A stretch of DNA of 43,430 nucleotides, taken from positions 1-43,430 of the forward strand of contig NZ_RWKH01000033.1 of NCBI RefSeq assembly GCF_003984625.1, in the 5' to 3' direction. Both the position numbers and the translations under genes were made by a program. The notes under the pieces were generated by a model. That model saw nothing but the letters and a program-made list of their open reading frames with translations, ran no database searches and had not been told where the DNA came from. This stretch comes from Variovorax sp. DXTD-1 (GTDB lineage Bacteria; Pseudomonadota; Gammaproteobacteria; Burkholderiales; Burkholderiaceae_C). How positions within the stretch are numbered: position 1 is the first letter of the stretch; every line of letters begins with the position of its first letter. Below are positions 17,499 to 26,927 of the stretch, piece after piece.

Positions 17499-18178
17499 GC
17501 GGGCAGCTCCGTCATTTGGACATGCTCGCACCACGCGGTATCGCGTTGCAGGCTCACGCGATCGAGCCGCTTGACCAGCACGGCCCGTGCACGTCCGGCG
17601 CGCCACTCGTTCCATTCACGCCATGCCACCGCCGAGCCGTCGTTGAACAGGAGTTCGCCGTCCAGCCGCGGCCGTGGCGCCTCGAACGACGCAAGCGCCT
17701 GAACCACAGCATCCGCATGCGCCGCGCCCTCGACGGTGACCGACAGATCGAGATCGGAGGCCGCGTGCACGTGATCGAGGCCGCTGATCGCCTGCCAGCC
17801 GTAGCTGCCGAAAATGCGTGCCGCCGCGTGGCGTTCGTCGAGTCTGCCGAGCAGTTCGCGGATCGCGCCTTGTGCTGGCGGTGGCAGCAGCTCGTGCACG
17901 TCACCCAGCCGCGGGAACTCGTCGAGGCCAAGCACCGCGGCGTGTGGTACCTGCAGTGCAAGCCGGCGCTTGTCCCAGCGCGCGGGCGCCGGCAAGCCGA
18001 GCGCGATTCGCTCGCCGGCAGCGGAATCGGCTGGCTGCCGCGTCACGACCAGCGGCAGTTGATGCGAAGCCCAATGCGCGAGGCATTCGCGTGCCTGCTC
18101 GTCCCATGGCCGGCCCAGCACGGCGGCCCAGCCGCTGGTGGAAAGCCGGGCGAGTTGATGGCGGCGCAGCGGAGCCAT
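17495..18178 (-). CDS. mdcG: Malonate decarboxylase holo-ACP synthase (phosphoribosyl-dephospho-CoA transferase)
   Basis: A 227-residue nucleotidyltransferase that attaches the triphosphoribosyl-dephospho-CoA made by MdcB to a serine of MdcC. The nucleotidyltransferase signature is FGSYGWQ (123-129) followed by SDLDLS, where Asp142 and Asp144 are the likely metal-binding pair. It starts at 18178, 26 bases after mdcE, and its stop overlaps the mdcB start (ATGA), consistent with coupled translation of the two cofactor enzymes. Confidence 0.92.
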   Translation of the reverse strand: MAPLRRHQLARLSTSGWAAVLGRPWDEQARECLAHWASHQLPLVVTRQPADSAAGERIALGLPAPARWDKRRLALQVPHAAVLGLDEFPRLGDVHELLPPPAQGAIRELLGRLDERHAAARIFGSYGWQAISGLDHVHAASDLDLSVTVEGAAHADAVVQALASFEAPRPRLDGELLFNDGSAVAWREWNEWRAGRARAVLVKRLDRVSLQRDTAWCEHVQMTELPA

Positions 18179-18204
18179 GGCGGTCTTGCCTGTTCAGACG
18201 GCTG

Positions 18205-18906
18205 TCAGGCCGCGTCCAGCACGCGCCGCACGACAGCGGCGGCCATGCGGCGTCCGCCGCGTTCGGCGCCGTCCCGCGCACGTTGGTCTTCCGTCGGCGT
18301 GTGCGCCAGCGCCTCGCGCAGGCAGGCCTGCAAGTCGCCCTGCCAGAGCGCGCGCACGCCGCCCATCGCCACATAGTTCTGCACGCCGGGTGCGAACACC
18401 GGGTTGGACTGCGACAGGGCAGTGAGCTTTTCTTCCGGCAACTTGGTCACGCGCGCCATGGCGGGGATGCGCATCACGCGGATCTCGGCCTCGGGCAGCG
18501 CGTAGCAGGCGTCGGCAATCAACCCCGAGGTGATGAAGCCGCCGGACAGCGCCTGGTCGTACACCAGGCCGATCACGCGGTGGCCGCGGCGCCGCGCCAG
18601 GTCGATGCTCGCACCGAGGTGCGCCATCGCACGGTTGATACCGAGCAGTTCGTCGCGCCGGCGCAGTTGCTGGCCCTGGGTGTCGATCAGGAGCAGGATT
18701 GGCCGGCCCGGGTGCTGCGTGACGGTGTCCAGCACCACGCGGGCTTGCGCCAGCGCGAGCCGCACCCCGATCGGTGCATGGTTCGTGGTGCCGATCACCG
18801 CAACAGGCTCGCCGTCGAAGATGACTTCGCCTTGCAGAAAGTCGCCGCCTTCGCGCATGCCGTGGTACGGGCCGAAGAGCTGGGTGACGAGTGAATTCCA
18901 CTGCAT
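18205..18906 (-). CDS. mdcE: Malonate decarboxylase gamma subunit
   Basis: A 233-residue crotonase-fold protein. Together with MdcD it forms the decarboxylase that converts malonyl-S-ACP to acetyl-S-ACP and CO2. The family blocks GTTNHAPIGVRLALAQA, LLLIDTQGQ and DQALSGGFITSGL, the last an oxyanion-hole-type glycine pair, are intact. It lies 21 bases downstream of mdcD in the operon. The length is somewhat short for the family, but the core appears complete. Confidence 0.93.
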   Translation of the reverse strand: MQWNSLVTQLFGPYHGMREGGDFLQGEVIFDGEPVAVIGTTNHAPIGVRLALAQARVVLDTVTQHPGRPILLLIDTQGQQLRRRDELLGINRAMAHLGASIDLARRRGHRVIGLVYDQALSGGFITSGLIADACYALPEAEIRVMRIPAMARVTKLPEEKLTALSQSNPVFAPGVQNYVAMGGVRALWQGDLQACLREALAHTPTEDQRARDGAERGGRRMAAAVVRRVLDAA

Positions 18907-18927
18907 GGAGTGCTCCTCTCTGTCTTG

Positions 18928-19818
18928 TCAAACGGTGCGCAGCGCGCGGACGGCATCCACCGAGAGCTCGGGTACCTGCTGCGCATCGGGAATGCCGAGC
19001 GCGGTCCAGAGCAGGGTTGCTTCGTCGCTGTCAGTGGAGTTGGTGGTGCCGGTGGAGGGCAGGGCATGCAAGCGCTCCGTGAGCAGCACGTGCTCCTGTT
19101 CCAGCGCAGCCAAGGTCAATGGTTTCGAACCGGATAGCGCCGCAATGGCCGCCGCGCGAAAAGCAGCAACATCGTCTTCCACCAGCGCATCGCAGTCGCC
19201 AGTGAGCCAGCGGTGCTTGCCGCCGGTGGTGCGCCAGACCAGCGCGCGGTCGCGCGAGTCGAATTCGTCCACGCCGTGCGAAGCCTCGATCACCTCCGGG
19301 CCCGACATCGCGAGCCGGCCGACGTCGCTCATCACGATGTGGTCGGCGCAGCGCGCGACGATGCCCATGCCGCCGAAGCAGCCGTTGGCGCCGCCGATCA
19401 GCACGATCACCGGCATGCCGGCGGCGCGCACGTCGAGCAGGGCGCGCATCACTTCCGATACCGCGATGAGCCCGGCGTTGGCCTCGTGCAAGCGCACGCC
19501 GCCTGATTCGGCCAGCAGCAGCACCGCCGCCGGCCGGTCGCGCAGCGCGCGCTGCAGCAGGCCGACCAGCTTGGCGCCGTGCACCTCGCCCACGCCGCCG
19601 CCCATGAACGCGCCTTCCTGCGCGGCCACGAACACGCTGTGGCCATCGAGCATCGCGCGGCCGACCGCCACGCCGTCGTCGAATGCACACGGCACGCCAA
19701 GCTGCGCCAGGTGCGGGCTGGTGACCCGCTCGCTCGGAGGCAGCCATTCATGAAAACTGCCGGCGTCGAGCAGCAGCGCCAGCCGCTCGCGCGCCGAGCA
19801 TTCGGCATAGCTGATCAT
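18928..19818 (-). CDS. mdcD: Malonate decarboxylase beta subunit
   Basis: A 296-residue carboxyltransferase-fold subunit, partner of MdcE. The segment GEVHGAKLVGLLQRA, the LLLAESGGVRLHEANAG block and GGANGCFGGMGI, which holds the glycine-rich acyl-binding turn, are as expected for MdcD. The start overlaps the mdcC stop by four bases. The C-terminal 60 residues are less conserved, as is usual for this subunit. Confidence 0.95.
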   Translation of the reverse strand: MISYAECSARERLALLLDAGSFHEWLPPSERVTSPHLAQLGVPCAFDDGVAVGRAMLDGHSVFVAAQEGAFMGGGVGEVHGAKLVGLLQRALRDRPAAVLLLAESGGVRLHEANAGLIAVSEVMRALLDVRAAGMPVIVLIGGANGCFGGMGIVARCADHIVMSDVGRLAMSGPEVIEASHGVDEFDSRDRALVWRTTGGKHRWLTGDCDALVEDDVAAFRAAAIAALSGSKPLTLAALEQEHVLLTERLHALPSTGTTNSTDSDEATLLWTALGIPDAQQVPELSVDAVRALRTV

Positions 19819-20147
19819 GGCCGGCCTCCTGCGATCTCGGCCACCGCCTGGTCGAGCCGCAGGCTCACCACCGCGGGCGTGGCGCCCATGTCGTTGATCG
19901 ACACGCGCACGCCGGCCAGCGGATGGCGGGCATGGAAGTCGTTCATCACGGCCTGCCAGATGGGGCCGAAGCCGCGCGCCGAGGTTTCGACACGTACGGC
20001 GCAGCCGTTGCCGGCGTCTGGCTCGAGCATGACTTCGAGGTTGCCGGAACCGACGACGCCGACCAGCACCGGCGCAAAGGCACCGGCCTGGCGGCCGCCG
20101 GAGAAAGAAAAGTCCAGGGTTTCGAGCCCTGCGGGAACGTCGCTCAT
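19815..20147 (-). CDS. mdcC: Malonate decarboxylase acyl carrier protein (delta subunit)
   Basis: A 110-residue specialised acyl carrier protein, not the usual phosphopantetheine type. The conserved VVGSGNLEV segment carries Ser34, the predicted attachment point of the phosphoribosyl-dephospho-CoA group supplied by MdcB and MdcG. The thiol of that group holds the acetyl or malonyl residue during turnover. It is translationally coupled to mdcD by a four-base overlap and lies 14 bases after mdcA. Confidence 0.94.
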   Translation of the reverse strand: MSDVPAGLETLDFSFSGGRQAGAFAPVLVGVVGSGNLEVMLEPDAGNGCAVRVETSARGFGPIWQAVMNDFHARHPLAGVRVSINDMGATPAVVSLRLDQAVAEIAGGRP

Positions 20148-20161
20148 CGTTGAATCTCCTG

Positions 20162-21844
20162 CTACCAGTTTCTGAAACGCTTGGGCGGCTGGTACAGCCC
20201 GCCGGAGGCGCGCACCAGGTCGCGCATGTTGCGTGCGGCCAGCAGGTTGCGGGTGGCTTGGCGGGGGTCGATGCCCAGGTCCTGCGGTCGGCGGATCACG
20301 CCGCGGTCGCGCAGGTTCTCGACTGCGCGCCTGTCGCGCGCCAGGCCCACCGCGGTATAGCCGGCCACGCCGCGAATCGCCTGCTCGCGCTCCTCATCGC
20401 TGCGGCACAGCAGCAGGTTGGCAATGCCTTCCTCGGTGAGGATGTGCGAGACGTCGTCGCCGTAGATCATGATCGGCGGCAGTTCCATGCCGGCCTGCTC
20501 CTGCAGGGTCCATGCATCGAGCCGGTCGACGAAGGCCGGCTGCATGTGCTCGCGGAAGGTCTCCACCATCTGCACCACCAGCTTTTGCCCGCGCGGCGTG
20601 CCGGCTGCGCCCGTGCGCCCGGCGCGCGCTTCCCGCCCCGCCTTGAGCCAGGCCGGGCTCGAATGCCGGCGTCCGCGTGCGTCGGCGCCCATGTTGGGCG
20701 CACCACCAAAGCCGGCAATGCGGCCCAGCGTGGCGGTCGAGCTGTTGCCGTCCAGATCGACCTGCAAGGTCGAGCCGATGAACATGTCGCAGGCGTAATG
20801 GCCGGCCGCCTGGCAGAACGCCCGGTTGCTGCGCAGGCTGCCGTCTGGGCCGGTGAAGAACACGTCGGAGCGCGCGCGAATGTAGTCTTCCATGCCCAGC
20901 TCGGAGCCGAAGGAATGCACCGATTCGACCCAGCCCGCCTCGATGGCAGGGATCAGCGCCGGATGCGGGTTCAGCGCCCAGTGCTTGCCGATCTTGCCCT
21001 TCAAGCCGAGCGACTCGGCATAGGTCGGCAGCAGCAGCTCGATGGCCGCGGTGTCGAAGCCGATGCCGTGGTTCAGGCGCTGCACGCCGTACTCGCCGTA
21101 GATGCCCTTGATGGCCATCATCGCCATCAGGATCTGGACTTCGCTGATCTGCGCCGGGTCGCGCGTGAACAGCGGCTCGATGAAATTGGGTCTCGGTGCC
21201 TTCACCACGAAGCTCACCCAGTCGGCGGGAATGTCGATGCGCGGCAGCGTGGTCGTCTTGCCATCGACCATTTCGTTGACCTGCGCAATCACGATGCCGC
21301 CCGAGAACGCCGTGGCCTCGACGATGGCCGGCGTGTCTTCGGTGTTGGGGCCGGTGTAGAGATTGCCTTCCGCATCGGCCGCCTGCGCGGCGACCAGCGC
21401 CACCTTGGGCGTCAGGTCGACGAAATAGCGCGCGAACAGTTCCAGGTAGGTGTGGATGGCGCCGATCTCGATGCGCCCGGCGGACACGAGCTTGGCCAAC
21501 CGCGCACCCTGAGGCCCCGAAAAGCTGAAGTCCAGCCGCGCAGCCACGCCGTTCTCGAAAACGTCCAGATGCTCCGGCAGCGCCAGCACCGACTGCACCA
21601 TGTGCAGCCCATGCACCTTGGCCGGATCGACCTGGACCAGGGCGCGCGCGAGGAAGTCGGCCTGCTTCTGGTTGTTGCCTTCCAGGCAGACGCGGTCGCC
21701 GGGCGAGAGCACCGCCTCGAGCAGGGTGGCGATGGCTTCGGTGTCGACGCGCTTGCCGGCGAGCCGGTTTCCGAGTGCATCGGCCGCGCGCGCCAACCGC
21801 ATGCTGCGGTCGTCGGCCTTGGAGGTCCAGGATCTGGAGATCAT
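20162..21844 (-). CDS. mdcA: Malonate decarboxylase alpha subunit (acetyl-ACP:malonate ACP transferase)
   Basis: A 560-residue CoA-transferase-like subunit that exchanges acetyl for malonyl on MdcC, releasing acetate. Strong family features include SPGDRVCLEGNNQKQADFLA near the N-terminus, NLYTGPNTEDTPAIVEATAF in the middle and the FGGAPNMGADARGRRH block near residue 400. The length is normal. It stands 40 bases after the carrier gene and starts the enzyme part of the operon. Confidence 0.96.
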   Translation of the reverse strand: MISRSWTSKADDRSMRLARAADALGNRLAGKRVDTEAIATLLEAVLSPGDRVCLEGNNQKQADFLARALVQVDPAKVHGLHMVQSVLALPEHLDVFENGVAARLDFSFSGPQGARLAKLVSAGRIEIGAIHTYLELFARYFVDLTPKVALVAAQAADAEGNLYTGPNTEDTPAIVEATAFSGGIVIAQVNEMVDGKTTTLPRIDIPADWVSFVVKAPRPNFIEPLFTRDPAQISEVQILMAMMAIKGIYGEYGVQRLNHGIGFDTAAIELLLPTYAESLGLKGKIGKHWALNPHPALIPAIEAGWVESVHSFGSELGMEDYIRARSDVFFTGPDGSLRSNRAFCQAAGHYACDMFIGSTLQVDLDGNSSTATLGRIAGFGGAPNMGADARGRRHSSPAWLKAGREARAGRTGAAGTPRGQKLVVQMVETFREHMQPAFVDRLDAWTLQEQAGMELPPIMIYGDDVSHILTEEGIANLLLCRSDEEREQAIRGVAGYTAVGLARDRRAVENLRDRGVIRRPQDLGIDPRQATRNLLAARNMRDLVRASGGLYQPPKRFRNW

Positions 21845-21884
21845 AGGAAGAGGAGTTGAAGTTCGATCGAAAACGGCGGCGCCC

Positions 21885-23258
21885 TCACAGCACCACGAAG
21901 AGCAGCCACACCACCACCGGCGCCACCAGCGTCACGATGGCGCCGTACACCATCAGCTGCCGGAAGAACACGTCCCGGTCCACGCCCTTGGCGTTGGCAA
22001 GCACCAGCGCGCCGTTGGTGGAGAAAGGGCTCACGTCGACGATGGTCGAGGAGACGGCCATTGCCGCGATGAAGCCGATGGCACTCACACCCGTGTCGCC
22101 CTGCAGGAATGGCACCGCCAGCGGAATCAGCGAGCCGAGCACGGCGGTCGACGAGGCGAAGGCCGAGACCACGGCGCCGACGAAGCACAGCAGCAGCGCG
22201 GCGATCATGGGCGAGGTGAGTCCGGCCACGCTATGGCCGACGAAGTCGATGGTGCCCATCTTGTCCATCACGCCCACGTAGGTGCTGACGCCCACGATCA
22301 GCATGATCTCCGGCCACGACACCTGTCCCAGCGCGCGCTTTTGCAGGTTGGGCGCCATCAGCGTCAGCACGAGGCCGATGCTGATCGAGACGAAGCCGAT
22401 GTCCTGCTTGAAGAACAGCGTCAGCACGGCGAGCGCAAGCAGTCCGGCCACGGTGGCGATGCGGTAGGCATGCGAGCCAGGTTGCGCGGCTTCGGCGCGC
22501 GATGATTCCATCAGGGAGTTTTCCGCCCGCGCCGCGATGCGCCGCTCTTCGGGAAACGATTCGCCCTCGGCATCGCCATACACCTGCGCGCCGCTTTGCC
22601 CATGCGACACGCGCTGCACGACTGGGGCGCTGCCGTCGGCATTCGCTCGCTGCCGCAGCAGCTTCATGCCGCCCATCAGGAAGAACAGCAGCAGCGACAC
22701 CGACAGGTTGACCCCGAGGCTTGCCAGCATGGTGGCAACCTCGTTCAGCGGCAGGCCGGCCTTGGCGACGATCTTGTTGGTGATGCCGCCGTAGATGCTG
22801 ATCGGCGAGAAGCCGCCCCCTTGAGCGCCGTGCACGACCATCAAACCCATGAGCAGCGGGTTGATGCCGTACTTGGCGGCAAAGCCGAGCGCGATAGGCG
22901 CAATGATGGCCACCGCCGCCGGGCTGACCGCGCCCACCGCCGTGAGCAGCGCGGCAATGAGAAACATGATCCAGGGAATGGCGGCAATGCGCCCGCGCAC
23001 CGCGCGCACCGCCAGCCTGACCAGCCAATCGATGGTGCCGTTGTTCTGCGCCAGCGCGAACAGATAGGTGATGCCCACCAGCGTGAGAAACAGGTCGGCC
23101 GGAAAGCCGCCCATGATCGCCTTCGTGTTCATGCCGGCCACCAGCGTGCCGACCAGGAACGCGCCGACGAAGGCGATCACGCCCATGTTGATGGGCAGCA
23201 CGGTGGCCAGCACGAACATGCCGACCAGCGTGTAAATCGAAATCCAATGTGAACTCAT
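21885..23258 (-). CDS. matC: MatC-type malonate/dicarboxylate carrier
   Basis: A 457-residue inner-membrane carrier with about eleven to twelve hydrophobic segments. It is interrupted by a charged cytoplasmic loop at about residues 200-265 (rich in Gln, Glu, Arg and Ser). The N-terminal half, with INMGVIAFVGAFLVG, GITYLFALAQNNGT and GGGFSPISIYGGITNKI, matches the MatC N-terminal domain of dicarboxylate carriers. The C-terminal half ends with an SSTIVDVSPFSTNGAL motif. It is the first gene of the mdc operon, so malonate is the likely substrate. The loop is long for the family. Confidence 0.88.
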   Translation of the reverse strand: MSSHWISIYTLVGMFVLATVLPINMGVIAFVGAFLVGTLVAGMNTKAIMGGFPADLFLTLVGITYLFALAQNNGTIDWLVRLAVRAVRGRIAAIPWIMFLIAALLTAVGAVSPAAVAIIAPIALGFAAKYGINPLLMGLMVVHGAQGGGFSPISIYGGITNKIVAKAGLPLNEVATMLASLGVNLSVSLLLFFLMGGMKLLRQRANADGSAPVVQRVSHGQSGAQVYGDAEGESFPEERRIAARAENSLMESSRAEAAQPGSHAYRIATVAGLLALAVLTLFFKQDIGFVSISIGLVLTLMAPNLQKRALGQVSWPEIMLIVGVSTYVGVMDKMGTIDFVGHSVAGLTSPMIAALLLCFVGAVVSAFASSTAVLGSLIPLAVPFLQGDTGVSAIGFIAAMAVSSTIVDVSPFSTNGALVLANAKGVDRDVFFRQLMVYGAIVTLVAPVVVWLLFVVL

Positions 23259-23385
23259 CGATGCGTCTCCGGTGTTTTAGGTACGACGCACATGGCACCA
23301 CGCGTCTGGGTCCGTACGGTACGCACCCCCTCCGGGACGATCAATGAAGCGGCGTTGCCGACCTTTACGCCTTGTGAAACGATCG

Positions 23386-23419
23386 AGGGTTAACCCTGAT
23401 CGGTCGGATGTTTAACCCT
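23386..23419. promoter_or_regulatory. LysR-type operator candidate before the malonate operon
   Basis: AGGGTTAACCCT (23386-23397) is a perfect 12-base palindrome. A half-repeat, TTTAACCCT (23411-23419), follows two helical turns away and touches the regulator's stop codon. A second short palindrome (CCGTACGG, 23312-23319) lies closer to the matC start at 23258. A strong site plus a weaker half-site is the usual pattern for LysR regulators, and the regulator gene is immediately upstream. Confidence 0.5.
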
Positions 23420-24333
23420 CAGCGGAGTTCAGCTCTTGCCAGGCGGCACACCGACAGCAACGCCAGCAGGTTCGGGTCGCGCTCGCGCGTGCGCAGGAAG
23501 TTGAGCGCGATGGTCTGGCGCATCAAGTACCGGGGTTGCAGCGGAATCAGCTGCACCTTCTGCGGCATCACGCCGCGCACTCGCCCCGGCAGCAGCGTGT
23601 AGCCGACCCCGCCGCTCACCAGGTTCATCAACGAGAAGATGTCGTCGGTCTTCATCACCACGTTGGGCGTGAAGCCGGCGATGCGGAAGGTTTCGACAAA
23701 CCCACGGTAGGTGACGAAACCTTCGCTCAGGCTCACGAAGCGCTCGCCGGCGCAGTTGCTCAGGTCGATTTCGCTCAGGGCGGAGTAGGGGGAGCCTACG
23801 GGTGCGGCAAACTGGATGTCGTCTTCGAACAGCGGTTCCGACTCGACGTCGGAAACATCTTCGGGAATGGCCATGAGCGCGGCGTCGATGGCGCCGTCCC
23901 GCAGCTTCTGCAGCAGGTGCGCGTTGGAGCCGAGCACGAGCTCGGTGTGCAGGTCGGGCTTGCGCAGCTTCATGCCCATGATCAGCTGCGGCACCGTGCG
24001 GCTGGTCAGGGAATAGAGCGAACCGATGCGGATCCGGTCGGCCGAGTAGCCGGCAACTTCCCGCGTGGCGCGAACGCCTTCGGACATGGTGCGAAGCACA
24101 TCGCGCGCTACCTCGGCCAGCGCATGGGCGGCTTCGGTCGGGTGCAGGTTGCGGCCTTCGTGCCGGAACAGGGCGCAGCGCAAGCCGGTTTCCAGCGAAT
24201 GCAGGGCGCGGTGCACGCTCACGGCGCTGATGTCGAGCTTTTCCGCCGCGCGGGCCAGATTGCCGGCTTCCATGAAGGCCAGCAGGATCTCGAGCTTGCG
24301 GAAAGTGATTTCTTCGTCGACGTGGAGGAGCAT
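23419..24333 (-). CDS. mdcR: LysR-type regulator of malonate use (MdcR-like)
   Basis: A 304-residue LysR regulator. The helix-turn-helix is at about residues 9-65 (FRKLEILLAFMEAGNLARAA, ISAVSVHRALHSLE), and the effector-binding domain follows to the end. It is transcribed in the same direction as the mdc operon and ends 160 bases before it, which is an arrangement known for malonate regulators. The role as malonate sensor is inferred from position. It diverges from the DNA-ligase-like gene. Confidence 0.82.
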   Translation of the reverse strand: MLLHVDEEITFRKLEILLAFMEAGNLARAAEKLDISAVSVHRALHSLETGLRCALFRHEGRNLHPTEAAHALAEVARDVLRTMSEGVRATREVAGYSADRIRIGSLYSLTSRTVPQLIMGMKLRKPDLHTELVLGSNAHLLQKLRDGAIDAALMAIPEDVSDVESEPLFEDDIQFAAPVGSPYSALSEIDLSNCAGERFVSLSEGFVTYRGFVETFRIAGFTPNVVMKTDDIFSLMNLVSGGVGYTLLPGRVRGVMPQKVQLIPLQPRYLMRQTIALNFLRTRERDPNLLALLSVCRLARAELR

Positions 24334-24446
24334 GGGCGGCCTGCGGATGACACCGGATCGTACCCCTGGGGATCATGGACGGCATCGGCTTCAGATTGCG
24401 ACATTGGCTGACAGCCAGCCGGTGCCGCGAGGTACAGCGTCCCAAC

Positions 24447-25070
24447 ATGGCCAACAAGGTCGACCGCTACCAGCCCATGCTGCTCGACGAACGCCCGCTC
24501 GACCTCGACGAGCCGGGGTGGATCTACGAACTGAAGTTGAACGGCTATCGGGTGCTGGCCGAGTTCGACGGCGCCGTGCAGCTGCGCACGCGCAACGGCA
24601 CCGACGCCACCACGTGGTTTCCGGAGATCACGCAAAGCCTGGGCAAGCTGAGAAGCGGGCAGTGCGTGGTGGACGGCGAGGTTTGCGTGTTCGACCAGGT
24701 GGGCCGCAGCGACTTCAGCCAGCTGCAGGATCGTGGGGCTCGGGGCCGCTACCCGGGTGGCCCGAACGTCGTCTACTGCGTCTTCGATCTGCTGGTGCAC
24801 CGCAGCGTCGACATCACGCAGCAGCCATTGCTCGAGCGCAAGGCCGCGCTCGCCGGGATCTTCAAGAAGAGGCCGCGGCCGTACATCATGTACGTCGATC
24901 ACTTCGAATCGGGCGCTGCCCAGCTCTTTGCCGATGTCGTGATCCCGATGAAACTGGAAGGCCTGGTGGCCAAGCGCGCGGGCAGCGTCTACCAGCCCGG
25001 CGTCCGGTCGAGCGATTGGGTGAAAGTCAAACGAAGCGCCGTCCCGTCGGGGCGGGTTGCGCGAACTTGA
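24447..25070 (+). CDS. Stand-alone ATP-dependent DNA ligase adenylation domain
   Basis: A 207-residue protein corresponding to the nucleotidyltransferase domain of LigD-type ATP-dependent DNA ligases. Motif I is ELKLNGYR (Lys is the adenylation site), motif III YCVFDLL, motif IV EGLVAKR and motif V DWVKVKR. The motif I consensus is KxDG; here Asp is Asn. The OB-fold domain that normally follows, and the LigD polymerase and nuclease modules, are absent. The protein may be a nick-binding or atypical ligase, or inactive. The ATG at 24447 is chosen because homology starts there; an ATG at 24375 gives a longer tail without family character. Confidence 0.8.
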   Translation: MANKVDRYQPMLLDERPLDLDEPGWIYELKLNGYRVLAEFDGAVQLRTRNGTDATTWFPEITQSLGKLRSGQCVVDGEVCVFDQVGRSDFSQLQDRGARGRYPGGPNVVYCVFDLLVHRSVDITQQPLLERKAALAGIFKKRPRPYIMYVDHFESGAAQLFADVVIPMKLEGLVAKRAGSVYQPGVRSSDWVKVKRSAVPSGRVART

Positions 25071-25079
25071 CTCAACAGT

Positions 25080-26684
25080 TCATTCGCGCACCATGACCGT
25101 GTTTCGGCCCTCCTGCTTGGCAAGATAGAGCGCCTCGTCCGCGGCTTTCAAAAGCTCGAACGGCGTGCTGTCGGGCTGCGGCACTCCGGCCGCCACGCCA
25201 AGGCTGATGGACACCGTGCCCAGCACTGACGCTGCATGGGGAATCCGCAGATCGGCCACGGCCAGCCGTGCCCTCTGCGCAACTTCGAGCGCACCTTCGG
25301 CGTCGGTCGCGGGCAGCAGCAGGACCATTTCCTCGCCCCCGTAGCGCGCGACCAGGTCGCCCGAGCGCCACACGGCCGAGCGCAGCGCGTGGGCGATACG
25401 GCGCAGGCACTCATCGCCTTCAAGGTGACCGTACAGGTCGTTGTACTTCTTGAACTCGTCCACATCGACCATGACAACCGCCAGCGGCGTCTGGCCTTCC
25501 AGCGCCTGCTGGAAGTTGAAGAGCAGGCGGGCGTCGAAGTAGCGGCGGTTGGCCAGGCCTGTGAGCCCATCTTCCTGCGCAAGATGTTCCAGGCGCTCAT
25601 TGGCCTCGGTCAGTGCGTCGCGGGCGCTGCGCAGATGCAGTTCCGCCACCAGCCGCCTTCGCATCGACCGGATCAGGTAGCGGCCTGAGACGCCGACGAT
25701 CAGGCACAGAAGGACCACCCAGGTCGTTTGATAGATCGATGCGGATTTCCATTCCTGCAGCGCCTCGTCCTTGCCGACGGCAACGGTCACGAAGAGCGGG
25801 TAGTCCAGCAGGTGTTCGAAGCTGATGATCCGCGTCACGCCGTCGATCGCCGATCTTCCTTCGACAGTGCCCGAGCGTGAGGCCTGGAAGCGCTTCTGGA
25901 ACGGCGAATCGGTGTTGCGCCTGTTCATATCGGCTTCCCTGAAGGGGCGGCGAACCAGGAGCTGGCCCGCTCCGAACAGCGCAATCGCTCCTTGGTCGCC
26001 GATCTGAAAGCGGTCCAGCACGCTCAGCAGGTGCTTGACGCTGAGCGTGACCAGCACCACGCCGGCAAAGTTGCCGTCCGGGTCGTTGATCCTTCGCGAG
26101 ACGGGAATCACCCATTCGCCCGAAGAGCGGCTCACGATGGGCCCGCTGATCAGGGTGCGCGCGCTCGGGTTGGCCCGGTGGTAAATGAAGTACTCGCGGT
26201 CCGAGTTGTTTTTGGTACCCGCCGGGGATGCCTCGGAATAAACCAGCCAGCGGCCTTGCTCGTCATAGATGAAGAGCCCCTTGATGGATTGGACTTCGGA
26301 GGCATGGTTCACGAGAACGGGTTGAAGACGCTGCAGCGTCTCGGGCGTGATGTCCGCGCGCTCGAGCTCGAAGACGATGCCCGAGATGATGTGTTCGGCC
26401 AGGGCGACGGTGCTGTCGATCTGCTGGCTGACCGCGCGTGCGAGGTTGGTATTCGCCCGCGTGATCTGCTCGTTTTCTGCCGTGCGTGCGCGAATGACCA
26501 GCCATGCGTTCATGACCAGCAGCGCCACGCACACAAAGACTACAAACAAAGTAGTGCCGAAGATGACACGGCTTCTTTGCGCGTCCGTTTTTCGGGCAAA
26601 GGAGCTCGCGTCGTTCGATGACCTGGAGCCAATGGACGGATCTGGAACCGTCTCGGGCGACGGAGGAGAGGGCGCTTTTTTCAT
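25080..26684 (-). CDS. Membrane diguanylate cyclase with periplasmic dCache-like sensor
   Basis: A 534-residue protein. The first transmembrane helix is at about 39-63, a large periplasmic sensor of dCache type at about 65-320 (DREYFIYHRANPS, GPIVSRSSGEWVIPVSRRI are typical), and the second helix at about 325-345. A short coiled linker (ALTEANERLEHLAQEDGLTG) leads to the GGDEF domain. The active-site motif is GGEEM (449-453), a tolerated variant of GGEEF. The RxxD product-inhibition site is present (RSGD, 440-443). It should make cyclic di-GMP from two GTP in response to a small periplasmic ligand, often an amino or organic acid. The gene appears monocistronic. Confidence 0.92.
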   Translation of the reverse strand: MKKAPSPPSPETVPDPSIGSRSSNDASSFARKTDAQRSRVIFGTTLFVVFVCVALLVMNAWLVIRARTAENEQITRANTNLARAVSQQIDSTVALAEHIISGIVFELERADITPETLQRLQPVLVNHASEVQSIKGLFIYDEQGRWLVYSEASPAGTKNNSDREYFIYHRANPSARTLISGPIVSRSSGEWVIPVSRRINDPDGNFAGVVLVTLSVKHLLSVLDRFQIGDQGAIALFGAGQLLVRRPFREADMNRRNTDSPFQKRFQASRSGTVEGRSAIDGVTRIISFEHLLDYPLFVTVAVGKDEALQEWKSASIYQTTWVVLLCLIVGVSGRYLIRSMRRRLVAELHLRSARDALTEANERLEHLAQEDGLTGLANRRYFDARLLFNFQQALEGQTPLAVVMVDVDEFKKYNDLYGHLEGDECLRRIAHALRSAVWRSGDLVARYGGEEMVLLLPATDAEGALEVAQRARLAVADLRIPHAASVLGTVSISLGVAAGVPQPDSTPFELLKAADEALYLAKQEGRNTVMVRE

Positions 26685-26927
26685 CGAAGGCCCCGACTCT
26701 ACAAAAAACGTCGATCGCCGTCTCTACCTGCGCTGCGGCATTTCCTTTTTGTCGCATGTCGAGCCTGAAGCGACGCTGCGTGTCACCTTTTGGAGGGAAC
26801 TCGCGTGCCTTTCTTCGAGGGCAACGCGGGCATGGATCGTGCGCCATATGCGCGGTCGATTCTTTTCAAATCAAAAAAGCGCTTTTCATGATCATGTCTT
26901 TTCGGCGCAGGCAGTCCGATCGATCTG

